From NCBI RefSeq assembly GCF_028890115.1, contig NZ_JARCJD010000005.1, forward strand, positions 1 to 64,000: a stretch of 64,000 bases of DNA, read 5' to 3'. The DNA is from Phaeobacter sp. QD34_24. Lineage in GTDB: Bacteria; Pseudomonadota; Alphaproteobacteria; Rhodobacterales; Rhodobacteraceae. The notes beneath the pieces were generated by a model. The model had not been told where the DNA came from and made no database searches. It saw only the letters and a list, made by a program, of their open reading frames with translations. Position numbers and translations under genes: made by a program. Every line of letters begins with the position of its first letter. Positions within the stretch are counted from its first letter, which is position 1. Positions 27,325-35,747 of this stretch are shown here, one piece after another.

Positions 27325-28761
27325 CTAAAAATCGTCCCAGCCCGACGCGGGCCGAGCGCCCCTGGTCCCGGTCATTTTGTTCTGATGACCGGCGAATGAA
27401 CGTGGAGAACCGGACGGCTTCATCTTCACGATGTTCTCTCCCATGATATCGCTTGTGCTGAAGATGGAGACCTGGTGCGAGAGTGTCTGTGCATCATTCT
27501 CCAGCGTTTGACTGGCTGCCGTTGTTTCTTCAACCATGGCCGCATTGTGCTGGGTGACCTGGTCAAGCTGGCCTATGCCGGTGTTGATTTCGGACAGGGC
27601 CGTCGATTGCTCCTCTGCCCCCTGGGCGATGTGCCGAACATGGTTCGTAATGTTGGCAACACCCTTGATGATGTTTTGCAGCTCTTCCCCTGCACGCCCG
27701 ACAAGGTTGACCCCTTTGGCAACATGAGACGAGCTTTCGTTGATCAGCCCCTTGATTTCGGATGCCGCGTCGGACGAGCGTTGCGCCAATGTCCGAACTT
27801 CGGAGGCGACGACCGCGAAACCGCGACCCGCATCGCCTGCCCGGGCGGCTTCGACACCTGCGTTCAGGGCAAGCAGATTGGTTTGGAAGGATATGTCATC
27901 AATGACCGAAATGATCTTGGAAATGTTTTCCGACGACTTTTCGATCTGATCCATCGCATTGATGGCACTCTCCACGACCTTGCTGCTGTCTTTTGCAGCA
28001 GCCTCCGCCTCATTGACGATCCGTTCGACTTCCCGCGCCGAGTCCGCAGCCGAGCGCACAGTGGCGGTCAGCTCCTCGATCGCGGCGGCGGTTTGCTCTA
28101 GGGTCGCAGCTTGCGTTTCCGTCCGGCTGGACAACTCACCCGACGACTGGTTGATCTCCCGCGAGGTTCCGACAACCGTGGAAGCGACCGACTTCACGGT
28201 CGATACAACACCATCGAGCTTGTCGATTGCCGAATTGAATGCCTCCACCAATACGTGCAAATCCGGCAGGGTCGCGTCCGGGACACGGTGACACAAATCG
28301 CCTTTGCTCAGAGCCGAAAGCCCCTTGGCGATATTGTCTACACCCCTTCGCCGATCGGTGATGTCGGTCGCAATCTTGATGACGCTTGTGGTCTTGCCGT
28401 CGTCATCGAACACCGGCGCATATGTCGCCTGGATCCAGATCGTGGAGCCATCCTTGGCAACTCTTGGAAACTGGTCGGTGAAAAACTTGCCTTCGGCCAG
28501 GTTGGCCCAGAAGGTTTTGTACTCCGGAGTTTTTGCATAGTCGGACGCAACGAACATCGAGTGATGCTGTCCGACGATCTCCTCCAGGCGATAACCGAGC
28601 GCGCCCAGGAAGTTCTTGTTCGCTTTGAGAATTGTACCGTCGGGCTGGAATTCAATGACGGCCTGGGTGCGCTCTATGACATCCAGAAGCCCTTGATTTT
28701 CCTTCAACTCTTGCAGTTTTTCTGCGTTCTTATTCTTGAAAAACACGATGACCTCGTACAC
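27325..28761 (-). CDS. Soluble PAS-domain methyl-accepting chemotaxis protein
   Basis: The 478-residue receptor has no membrane helix. A PAS domain occupies about residues 25-135 (LDVIERTQAVIEFQPDGTI to IKIATDITDRR), then a short HAMP-like linker, then the methyl-accepting signalling domain with the conserved hairpin tip DDISFQTNLLALNAGVEAAR (about 295-315). The extreme C-terminus is GWDDF, fitting the xWxxF pentapeptide that docks the CheR methyltransferase. It is therefore probably an internal sensor of energy, redox or a ligand. GTG start at 28761. No other chemotaxis genes are in the window. Confidence 0.9.
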   Translation of the reverse strand: MYEVIVFFKNKNAEKLQELKENQGLLDVIERTQAVIEFQPDGTILKANKNFLGALGYRLEEIVGQHHSMFVASDYAKTPEYKTFWANLAEGKFFTDQFPRVAKDGSTIWIQATYAPVFDDDGKTTSVIKIATDITDRRRGVDNIAKGLSALSKGDLCHRVPDATLPDLHVLVEAFNSAIDKLDGVVSTVKSVASTVVGTSREINQSSGELSSRTETQAATLEQTAAAIEELTATVRSAADSAREVERIVNEAEAAAKDSSKVVESAINAMDQIEKSSENISKIISVIDDISFQTNLLALNAGVEAARAGDAGRGFAVVASEVRTLAQRSSDAASEIKGLINESSSHVAKGVNLVGRAGEELQNIIKGVANITNHVRHIAQGAEEQSTALSEINTGIGQLDQVTQHNAAMVEETTAASQTLENDAQTLSHQVSIFSTSDIMGENIVKMKPSGSPRSFAGHQNKMTGTRGARPASGWDDF

Positions 28762-29074
28762 AGGAAATGAACAGAAGTTCAGGGTATCTCCATGCCGCGA
28801 AAATCATTAAGGAAACACTAACAGAAGCGCTGCTGCTATACGGCCTCGTGCAATCACCACAGGAAGATAATTAAACTATACTCTTTGGCACTTTCTGCCG
28901 GGTCTGCCGAAGTCGGCCAAGCAGAACGGGATTTCAAACACAGCATTGCGACGGAGCCTTTTCGCCCAAGTCCAATGCTGGCATTATCTCCTTTGCTGAG
29001 GTGAATGGGGCCAAAGGCGCGGTATCAGATCGCGACACATCCACCTTGAGCAGGCTATTGGACGGTCTGATGTT
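28762..29074. other. Intergenic region between chemoreceptor and LysR genes
   Basis: About 310 bases upstream of the chemoreceptor and downstream of the LysR gene. The left part is A/T rich and likely carries the chemoreceptor promoter. No gene-like frame or RNA gene is visible. Confidence 0.5.
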
Positions 29075-29971
29075 TCAGCGGCCTGCGGCATCTCCAAAAA
29101 CCACGGCCAGATGATCGATCAACGCCCGAATGCGCGCGGTCAGGTGACGGTTGGGCGGGTAGACGGCATAGAGCGGCAGGGGTGTCGGCTCCTGTTTCTC
29201 GAACAGAACCGTCAACTCTCCGGCTTCCAGAAAGGGACGCGCGGCGTAATGGGGGCAGCGACCGATACCCAGCCCGCCCACGGCCATATGCACAATCGCA
29301 CGCGGTGAATTTGCGCGGAAGCTACCACTGACACTGACGTTTTTTTTGCGTCCCACTTGGGAGAACGTCCAGAATTCCGGTTGGGCCGCAGTCATTTGCA
29401 GAAGGCAGTTATGCGTCGCGAGTGCTTCGGGCTCCGCCGGCTCCCCGTGCCTTGCCAGGTAGTCAGGTGACGCGATAACGACCAGCCGCATGTTGCAGAG
29501 CTTCCTGGCAACCAGAGAAGAATCTCTGAGTTGGCCAAAACGCACAGCGAGATCGATCCCCTCTTCCAGGAGCGGGACGTGATGATCGGACAAAAGGAGT
29601 TCCACCTGAACCTTGGGGTGTGCCGCGTGAAACGGTTGCAGCGCCTCGACCAGCTCGCGGCTGCCAAAACCGGTCGGGGCGGTGATGCGGATCGGACCGG
29701 CAAGCTCGGTCTGCTTTTGCTGCACGAGGTCTCCCAGCTCCTCGAACTGATCCAAGAGGGGGACGCATCGCTCCAGATAGGCGCGCCCGATGTCTGTCAA
29801 CGCGACTCTGCGCGTGGTGCGATGCAAGAGCTGTGCGCCAAGGTGCTCTTCCAGACGGGCGATGTATTTGCTGGCCAGCTTTGTGCTGATGCCAATCTGT
29901 TGCGCTCCACCAGTGAAAGAGCGCTGCGCCGCAACAGCTGCAAAGGCGCGCATGCAATCCAATGTGTCCAA
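29075..29971 (-). CDS. LysR-family regulator divergent from GST operon
   Basis: The 298-residue LysR protein of the CrgA/AaeR-like subgroup starts with the typical MDTLDCMRAFAAVAAQRSFTG. The start is TTG at 29971 with GGAGG about six bases upstream; the first ATG, at residue 7, would cut the conserved N-terminus. The substrate domain is complete. It is divergent from the GST and flavoprotein genes and likely regulates them through the A/T-rich 136-base spacer. Confidence 0.88.
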   Translation of the reverse strand: MDTLDCMRAFAAVAAQRSFTGGAQQIGISTKLASKYIARLEEHLGAQLLHRTTRRVALTDIGRAYLERCVPLLDQFEELGDLVQQKQTELAGPIRITAPTGFGSRELVEALQPFHAAHPKVQVELLLSDHHVPLLEEGIDLAVRFGQLRDSSLVARKLCNMRLVVIASPDYLARHGEPAEPEALATHNCLLQMTAAQPEFWTFSQVGRKKNVSVSGSFRANSPRAIVHMAVGGLGIGRCPHYAARPFLEAGELTVLFEKQEPTPLPLYAVYPPNRHLTARIRALIDHLAVVFGDAAGR

Positions 29972-29999
29972 TGGGGCCTCCGTTGGGAAATCAATAATC

Positions 30000-30010
30000 T
30001 ACAAATTGTA
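30000..30010. promoter_or_regulatory. Small palindrome in LysR/GST divergent promoter region
   Basis: TACAA-A-TTGTA is symmetrical about its centre and lies in an unusually A/T-rich patch, 29 bases from the LysR start. It is a candidate LysR site. Confidence 0.45.
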
Positions 30011-30107
30011 CATAGTAATTCCCGAAATTAGTCAATTATCTCCACTCAGGGGGCGGTCTATATCCTCGGTGTCTACACCAGACAGCACCAATCAAAGGAC
30101 CCATACC

Positions 30108-30728
30108 ATGACCCAATCGATCCGCATTCACGGCTTCCCCCTGTCCGGCCATTCGCACCGGGTGGAGCTTTTCGCCAGCCTCGCAGGGATTGCCCATGAG
30201 GTGATCACCGTCGATCTCGCTGCAGGCGCCCACAAGGCGGAACCCTTCCTGTCCCTGAACCCTGCCGGCCAGGTTCCGGTGATCCAGGATGGCAGCACCG
30301 TGATTGCGGACTCCAACGCGATCCTTGTTTACCTGGCCCGCAAATATGCGCCTGCCTATCTGCCGACGGATCCGGTCCTGGAAGCTGAAGTTCAGATGTT
30401 CCTGACACTCGCCGCCGGAGAGATCGCCTTCGGCCCGGCCGCAGCGCGCCTGATCAATGTCTTCAACGCGCCGCTGGATGCGGAGTTCTGCAAGGCAACA
30501 GCGGCAAAGGTCTTCGCGAAACTGGACGCGCATATGGCGGACCGCGAATTCCTCGTCGGGGATGCGCCCACCATCGCGGATGTCGCCATTTACTCCTATA
30601 CGGCCCATGCGCCCGAGGGCGGCATTTCGCTGGAGCCCTATCCGAACCTGCGCCGCCTGCTGACCAATATCGAGGCTCTGAAAGGCTTCAAGCCGATGCC
30701 AGCCACTGCAGTCGGCCTCGCGGCCTGA
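30108..30728 (+). CDS. Glutathione S-transferase
   Basis: The 206-residue GST has a thioredoxin-like N-terminal domain (IRIHGFPLSGHSHRVELFASLAG; QVPVIQDGSTVIADSNAIL with the cis-Pro and Ser-Asn glutathione contacts) and an all-helical C-terminal domain with FLVGDAPTIADVAIYSY. ATG at 30108 has AAAGGA upstream. It is followed 50 bases later by the flavoprotein fusion gene, probably one transcript. A role in detoxifying an electrophile or in a degradation step is possible; the substrate is unknown. Confidence 0.9.
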   Translation: MTQSIRIHGFPLSGHSHRVELFASLAGIAHEVITVDLAAGAHKAEPFLSLNPAGQVPVIQDGSTVIADSNAILVYLARKYAPAYLPTDPVLEAEVQMFLTLAAGEIAFGPAAARLINVFNAPLDAEFCKATAAKVFAKLDAHMADREFLVGDAPTIADVAIYSYTAHAPEGGISLEPYPNLRRLLTNIEALKGFKPMPATAVGLAA

Positions 30729-30778
30729 TCCAGCGGACACAGCCCTAGTCACAACAAACAGATACCCCGGAGGATCCG

Positions 30779-32833
30779 ATGTCTTCTTTTGCCACAGACG
30801 TGTCTTCACCGTTCCACGAAGGCGAACAGGAAATGCAGCGCCGCACAGGAAAACGTGCGGCGATGGAAGCCTTCGGTCGCCGGGTTATCCGCCCTTTCAT
30901 GCCGGAACAGCATCGCGAGTTTTATGCCCAGCTCCCCTTCATCGCGGCTGGCGCCGTTGATGCCGAAGGCTGGCCCTGGGCCACGTTGCTGACTGGTGAG
31001 CCCGGCTTCATCGGCTCCCCGGATCCCGAGCATCTGAGGATCGCCCTGTCCGATGGCGGCAGCGACCCCGTCCATGCCGCGCTGCGGGCTGATGCCCCGC
31101 TTGGCCTCCTTGGGATCGAGTTGCACAGCCGCCGCCGGAACCGGGTCAATGGCCGTATTGTATCGCTTTCCATGGAAGGGTTCACCCTGCGCGTGGATCA
31201 GTCCTTTGGAAATTGCCCGCAGTATATCCAGCTGCGCGAATTCACAGCAGCGGCCCGACTGCCGCAACAGACGGAACCGGTCCACAACCTGCATGGCCGT
31301 GCCCGCGCGATGATCGAGGCAGCCGACACCTTCTTTGTGTCCAGCCACATTCCGACAGGAGACAACCCGGACAGAGAGGGAGTGGACGTATCCCATCGCG
31401 GCGGTCGACCCGGGTTTATTCATGTCGACGGTAACACGCTGACGATCCCGGAGTTTCCGGGCAACAACCACTACAACACGCTGGGTAATTTCCTGCTGAA
31501 CCCGCGCGCGGGGCTCCTGTTCCCGGATTTCGAGACCGGCACCCTGTTACAACTGACCGGAACCGTGAAACTGCTGGAGGCGGAGGATCCGGTCGTCGCA
31601 TCCTTCCAGGGCGCGGAACGCGGCTGGCGCTTTACCTTCCGGCAAGGTCAATGGATCGAGAATGCGCTGCCCTTCCGCGCCGAACGGGGGGCCTTTTCAC
31701 CGAATACGCTGATGACCGACACCTGGGCCGAGGCACAGGCGCGCGAACAGGCGGAAAACCTGCGCGACGCCTGGCGCAGCTTCAGGGTTGCCCGCATCGA
31801 AGACGAAAGCTCGGTCATCCGGTCCTTCTATCTCGAACCGGCGGATGATCTGCCGCTTTTGCCGTTTGCGGCCGGGCAATTCCTGCCCCTGCGGGTGACG
31901 CCGCCCGGCGAGGGGAACCCATTGGTCCGCACCTACACTGTTTCCTCCGCGCCCGGAGAGCCGCATTACCGGATCTCCGTGAAGAAGGAAGAGCGGGGCC
32001 GCGTCTCTCGCCATTTGCACGAGGGAACTGCAATCGGAGACCGGCTGGAGGCAAAGGCGCCGCGTGGCGGGTTCACGATGGATGCCAAGGGCAAACGCCC
32101 TGCCGTCCTGATCGCCGGCGGCGTCGGGATCACACCGATGGTGGCAATGGCCCGCCACGCCGTGCGCGAAGGCCTGCGCACCCGACATCGTCGCCCTGTC
32201 ACGCTGCTGCACTCCGCCCGCAGCTTGGAAGTTCAGGCCTTCGCACGGGAGCTTGATAATCTGGCGCAATCCTCAGGCGGGCAGATCCGCTACCTGCCCC
32301 TGATTTCACAAGCACCGGATCAGGGCGCTGCGACCGGACCGGTCCCGAACACGGGCCGCATCGACGTGGACATCCTGCGCCAGGCCCTGCCGCTGGACGA
32401 CTATGAGTTCTACCTCTGCGGGCCGGACGGGTTCATGCAGTCGATCTATGACAACCTGCTGGCGCTGGGTGTCCCGGACAGACGTATCTTTGCTGAGGCT
32501 TTTGGACCCGCATCGCTGGTCCGCAAGGATGCGTCCTCCGCGCCCCCGGCTGCGGCACCTCCGGCGGAGCAGGCGGTCGTGCGCTTTGCCAAATCCGGGT
32601 TCGAGATGCCATGGCAGCCAGAGGACGGATCTTTGCTGGAGCTGGCCGAAAGCCACGGCCTGACACCGGACTTTAGTTGCCGCACAGGTACCTGCGGCAT
32701 GTGCAGCACCCGACTGAAAGGAGGAAGCGTCACATACAAAACCCTTCCATCCATCACCCCACAGACAGGCGAGACACTGATTTGTTGCTCCGTTCCGGCC
32801 AGGGGCACCGACATGCTCGAACTCGATCTCTGA
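30779..32833 (+). CDS. Fusion of PNPOx-like, FNR-like and 2Fe-2S ferredoxin domains
   Basis: The 684-residue protein has three modules. Residues about 30-330 are a pyridoxamine-phosphate-oxidase-like split-barrel region, likely binding flavin (FFVSSHIPTGDNPDREGVD; FPGNNHYNTLGNFLLNPRAG). Residues about 340-580 are a ferredoxin-reductase domain with RTYTVSSAPGE (FAD), GGVGITPMVAM (NAD(P)H) and YLCGPDGFMQ. Residues about 600-684 are a plant-type 2Fe-2S domain with C-x4-C-x2-C (SCRTGTCGMC) and a distal ICC. This predicts a self-contained NAD(P)H-driven electron carrier or reductase. GGAGG precedes the ATG. It sits downstream of the GST gene under the divergent LysR. Confidence 0.9.
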   Translation: MSSFATDVSSPFHEGEQEMQRRTGKRAAMEAFGRRVIRPFMPEQHREFYAQLPFIAAGAVDAEGWPWATLLTGEPGFIGSPDPEHLRIALSDGGSDPVHAALRADAPLGLLGIELHSRRRNRVNGRIVSLSMEGFTLRVDQSFGNCPQYIQLREFTAAARLPQQTEPVHNLHGRARAMIEAADTFFVSSHIPTGDNPDREGVDVSHRGGRPGFIHVDGNTLTIPEFPGNNHYNTLGNFLLNPRAGLLFPDFETGTLLQLTGTVKLLEAEDPVVASFQGAERGWRFTFRQGQWIENALPFRAERGAFSPNTLMTDTWAEAQAREQAENLRDAWRSFRVARIEDESSVIRSFYLEPADDLPLLPFAAGQFLPLRVTPPGEGNPLVRTYTVSSAPGEPHYRISVKKEERGRVSRHLHEGTAIGDRLEAKAPRGGFTMDAKGKRPAVLIAGGVGITPMVAMARHAVREGLRTRHRRPVTLLHSARSLEVQAFARELDNLAQSSGGQIRYLPLISQAPDQGAATGPVPNTGRIDVDILRQALPLDDYEFYLCGPDGFMQSIYDNLLALGVPDRRIFAEAFGPASLVRKDASSAPPAAAPPAEQAVVRFAKSGFEMPWQPEDGSLLELAESHGLTPDFSCRTGTCGMCSTRLKGGSVTYKTLPSITPQTGETLICCSVPARGTDMLELDL

Positions 32834-32912
32834 CGTGACAGCCGCCCGAACACCGCTTCATCTCCGGCGCCGGATGCGCTTTGGAAGACCTCCAATCGCC
32901 AGTGGCGTCGCC

Positions 32913-33083
32913 TCAATGGGAAAGGGCTGGGGTGGCGAACTCGTGCCAGTTGATTGCCAGCTGGTACTGTCGGCGGAGCAGGGAAGAATAAGACCCTTCC
33001 GGCAGGTTGGACAGAACGCGGCGCGCCGTATCCGGCATAACATCTTCGTCGCAGCTACCGGACAGGTCACGTACTAAACCCAC
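32913..33083 (-). CDS. Possible small protein or gene remnant
   Basis: A 56-codon frame with GTG start reads like coding sequence, including ARRVLSNLPEGSYSSLLRR and YQLAINWHEFATPALSH, and ends in TGA. The frame is blocked by a TAG just upstream of the start and there is no clear ribosome site. It may be a short gene or the surviving C-terminus of a longer one. No family recognised. Confidence 0.35.
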   Translation of the reverse strand: MGLVRDLSGSCDEDVMPDTARRVLSNLPEGSYSSLLRRQYQLAINWHEFATPALSH

Positions 33084-33296
33084 CAGCCATGGCCCCTAAA
33101 GCCAATAGTGGGACCGTCTTCTGGAACGGCGCTGCAGAACTCAGGAACAGGAGCAGCCCCGTTTTCGCCCTACTCTTGCAACAGCTATCCGTATCTCAAA
33201 TTCGCCCAACCGCACGACAGGGCTGTCTCAAGCAGCGCGTTTCAGCCGGAAGACAAGGTACCGCTTGCACCTGACTGTTGGTCGAAAAACAAATTC

Positions 33297-34106
33297 ATGA
33301 CAGCGCCGAAAGGCGGCGCAGACCCGCGCCGCCTCGCCAAACGATACCTTGTCGGAAACCTCGCTTTCCTGACCCGCGCAGTGCACCACGCCATGCAATC
33401 GGCGCGTTCAAGGTTCGAGTCCAAGCGAGCGATAGATATCGTTCTCAGCAGCATCCTCATTCTGATGCTCGCGCCGTTCTTTGCGGTGGCGGCGGCCTGT
33501 GTCCGCCTCGACAGCAAGGGGCCGATCCTGTTCCGGCAAACGCGCATCGGGCAGAACGGCATCCCGTTTACGATCCTCAAGTTCAGAACCATGCACATCG
33601 ACGCTGAAGCAAGGCTTGAGGCCCTGCGCGCGATATCGGATCGGCAGGGCATCTGCTTCAAGTCACACGAAGATCCTCGCGTGACCCGCTTGGGTCGCAT
33701 CTTGCGCCGTTTTTCCATCGACGAGCTGCCGCAGATCTTCAACGTGTTGATCGGGGACATGTCCCTCGTAGGGCCGCGCCCTGCACTTCCGTCCGAAGTT
33801 GCCGCCTATCCGGCAGCCGCAATCGAACGCCTGAAGGCCCGCCCCGGCATCACCGGGCTATGGCAGGTTTCGGGACGTGCCGATATCGGCTTTGACAAGA
33901 TGGTCGACATGGACGTGGCCTATGGCCCGCGCTTTCAGCCAATCGCGCCGCCCCTTGGTCGAAGAGCCGCTCAGAAGCCTGGCCTCCTGGCTCGCGGCCC
34001 ATGCCACCGCCCGGTTTGGCGATGCCCCTTTGCGCTTTGCCCGCTCAGTCCTCAGAACTGCCAAGTCCTGATGGGATGCTGCGGGCTGCGGCGCCCCCCC
34101 GCCTGA
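33297..34106 (+). pseudogene. Undecaprenyl-phosphate sugar transferase with aberrant C-terminus
   Basis: Residues 1 to about 209 are a normal bacterial sugar transferase of the ExoY/WcaJ class: a hydrophobic segment (IDIVLSSILILMLAPFFAVAA), then GPILFRQTRIG, FTILKFRTM, DELPQIFNVLIGDMSLVGPRP and GITGLWQVSGRADIGFDKM. After DVAY (33921) the sequence diverges completely into a Pro/Arg/Cys-rich tail, where the family should finish with about 25 residues ending in a GRGAY-like motif. Removing one G at 33924-33925 gives DVAYAR but the frame then still does not continue as a transferase. So the 3' end has been replaced, by deletion or recombination. Function is doubtful. No other exopolysaccharide genes are nearby. 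Confidence 0.75.
33922..34071 (+). pseudogene. Apparent 3' remnant of another gene
   Basis: In the +1 frame relative to the sugar transferase there is an open, coding-like tail (PLVEEPLRSLASWLAAHATA, then RFGDAPLRFARSVLRTAKS) ending at TGA 34069-34071, 57 bases before the DUF1028 gene. It has the composition of a genuine protein C-terminus and is best read as the end of a gene whose 5' part was lost at the junction near 33921. The family is not recognised. Confidence 0.4.
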
Positions 34107-34128
34107 TGCAAGCCTACGCGGTGGGCCG

Positions 34129-34875
34129 ATGACCTGGTCCCTAATTGCCCGGAACCCCGAGGATGGAGCGATTGGTGTCATCGTAGCCTCCCGTTTCTTT
34201 GCCTGCGGTGCGGCCGTTCCCTATGTCAGCCGAACTGCGGCGGTCGCGTCCCAGGCCTTCTGCAACCCTGTTTGGGGCACCGAAGGGCGCGCGCGCTTGA
34301 CGGCCGGTGAAAACGCCGAAGATGTGATTGCGGATTTTGCAGCCCGCGACCAGGGGCAAGCCATTCGTCAGGCCCATATGATGGATGCGCAAGGTCGTTT
34401 TGCTGCGCACACAGGCCGCGACTGCGTGGACTGGGCTGGTCATCTGATGGCCGCGGATCACTCCGTGGCAGGAAACATGTTGACAGGGCCGCAGGTGATC
34501 GAAGCCACCTCCGAGGCCTATGAGAAGTCCGCCACCCTGCCCTTTGCCGCGCGGCTCATCACCGCCATGCAAGCTGGCGAGGCCGCCGGAGGAGACAAAC
34601 GCGGCCGCCAGGCGGCGGGTCTGGTCATTCACCGGGGCGAAGATCACGCTTGGCTGGACATCCGTACTGACGACCACAGCACCCCCCTGGAAGAGTTGGC
34701 CCGTCTTTGGGAAGTCGCGCAGGAACGCTATGTGCATTTTGCCAAAGGCATGCCCGGACGCGCCAATTTCTCCGGGCATCCCACGCGCGAGGGAATAGAT
34801 GCTGACATCGCAGCCACCGAGGCAAAACGCATCGCGGAAGGGCGAGCCAGCCGATCTCTGGCGGTAGACAAGTAG
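34129..34875 (+). CDS. DUF1028 family protein
   Basis: The 248-residue protein matches the DUF1028 family, which has an Ntn-hydrolase-like fold: the N-terminus MTWSLIARNPEDGAIGVIVASRFFACGAAVPYV, the ASQAFCNPVWG segment, and the HSVAGNMLTGPQVI motif. The biochemical function is not established. In other proteobacteria the family occurs beside amide or peptide catabolism genes and ABC importers, and here it precedes a GntR regulator and an acetamidase. No signal peptide. Confidence 0.85.
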   Translation: MTWSLIARNPEDGAIGVIVASRFFACGAAVPYVSRTAAVASQAFCNPVWGTEGRARLTAGENAEDVIADFAARDQGQAIRQAHMMDAQGRFAAHTGRDCVDWAGHLMAADHSVAGNMLTGPQVIEATSEAYEKSATLPFAARLITAMQAGEAAGGDKRGRQAAGLVIHRGEDHAWLDIRTDDHSTPLEELARLWEVAQERYVHFAKGMPGRANFSGHPTREGIDADIAATEAKRIAEGRASRSLAVDK

Positions 34876-34937
34876 TGCCTGCAGCGCGTATCCCTCATGG
34901 CGCGCGGCATCCACACTTATGGCGTTTTTGCGCGTGA

Positions 34938-34963
34938 TAACAGGTCCCTCACGAGTAATAACC
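34938..34963. promoter_or_regulatory. Repeated bipartite motif, copy 1
   Basis: TAACAGGTCC, five bases, GAGTAATAACC. It lies 5 bases before the GntR start codon. A second copy with the same ten-base block and a 9 of 11 match to the second block is at 36710-36741. Candidate autoregulatory GntR site. Confidence 0.5.
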
Positions 34964-34968
34964 CAAAC

Positions 34969-35709
34969 ATGTCGTCTTCATTTCGTTCCGCATCCATCGA
35001 ACCCATCAAAAAGAAGGTTCTTGAGCTGATCAAATCAGGCAGCCTTCCCGCTGATGGAAAACTGCCGACCGAGCGGGTTCTCTCCGAAAACTTCGATGTC
35101 AGCCGCAGGTCCGTTCGCCTGGCCCTCGACAGCCTTGAAGAGCAGGGGCTTGTCTGGCGCAAACAGGGCAAAGGCACATTTGCGGGGCAGCCCGCAGACC
35201 CGACGGCAGACCTGGCGGCCAAGATCGCCAGAGAAACGAATGCGCTTCAGGTGATGGAGGCGCGTTTGTGCATCGAACCCGAACTCACCGCCCTCTGCGC
35301 GCGCCGGATGCGCCCGGATGAGCTTGCCCGATTGCGCAGGCTTGCGCAGCGCCAGTTTGAATCGAACGGCCCCGAAGCGATAGAACTTTGGGATGGCGCG
35401 TTTCACCGCCTGATCGCGCAATGCGCCCGCAACCGTCCCTTGCTGACAGCCTTTGCGCTGCTGGACAAGATCCGTGAAAATCCCGACTGGATCCGGATCC
35501 GGGCCAGGGCCCGAAGCGAACCGTCGCTGGAAGTGTCCAACTGCGAACACATCACCATTATCGAAGCGATTGCGGCGGGTGACCCCGACCTCGCACGCAC
35601 GGCTATGCGGGACCACCTGACAACGCGCTTCGATGCGCTACGCGATGAAATGGACCCATCCGACAGCAGCTGGGAAACTGAGCTGATCGATCTCGATAAC
35701 GGCAAGTAA
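34969..35709 (+). CDS. GntR/FadR-family transcriptional regulator
   Basis: The 246-residue regulator has an N-terminal winged helix (residues about 8-75: SLPADGKLPTERVLSENFDVSRRSVRLALDSLEEQGLV) and an FCD effector domain (about 95-225; metal-ligand-type residues D and H in LWDGAFHRLIAQCARN). It is between DUF1028 and the acetamidase genes, 38 bases before the latter, and so is likely to control this small catabolic group. The ATG at 34969 is favoured; an ATG at 34897 in the same frame adds 24 residues without similarity. Confidence 0.88.
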   Translation: MSSSFRSASIEPIKKKVLELIKSGSLPADGKLPTERVLSENFDVSRRSVRLALDSLEEQGLVWRKQGKGTFAGQPADPTADLAAKIARETNALQVMEARLCIEPELTALCARRMRPDELARLRRLAQRQFESNGPEAIELWDGAFHRLIAQCARNRPLLTAFALLDKIRENPDWIRIRARARSEPSLEVSNCEHITIIEAIAAGDPDLARTAMRDHLTTRFDALRDEMDPSDSSWETELIDLDNGK

Positions 35710-35747
35710 CTTGCGCCTCGAACAGAGTCAGGAAGGACGACCCAGAT

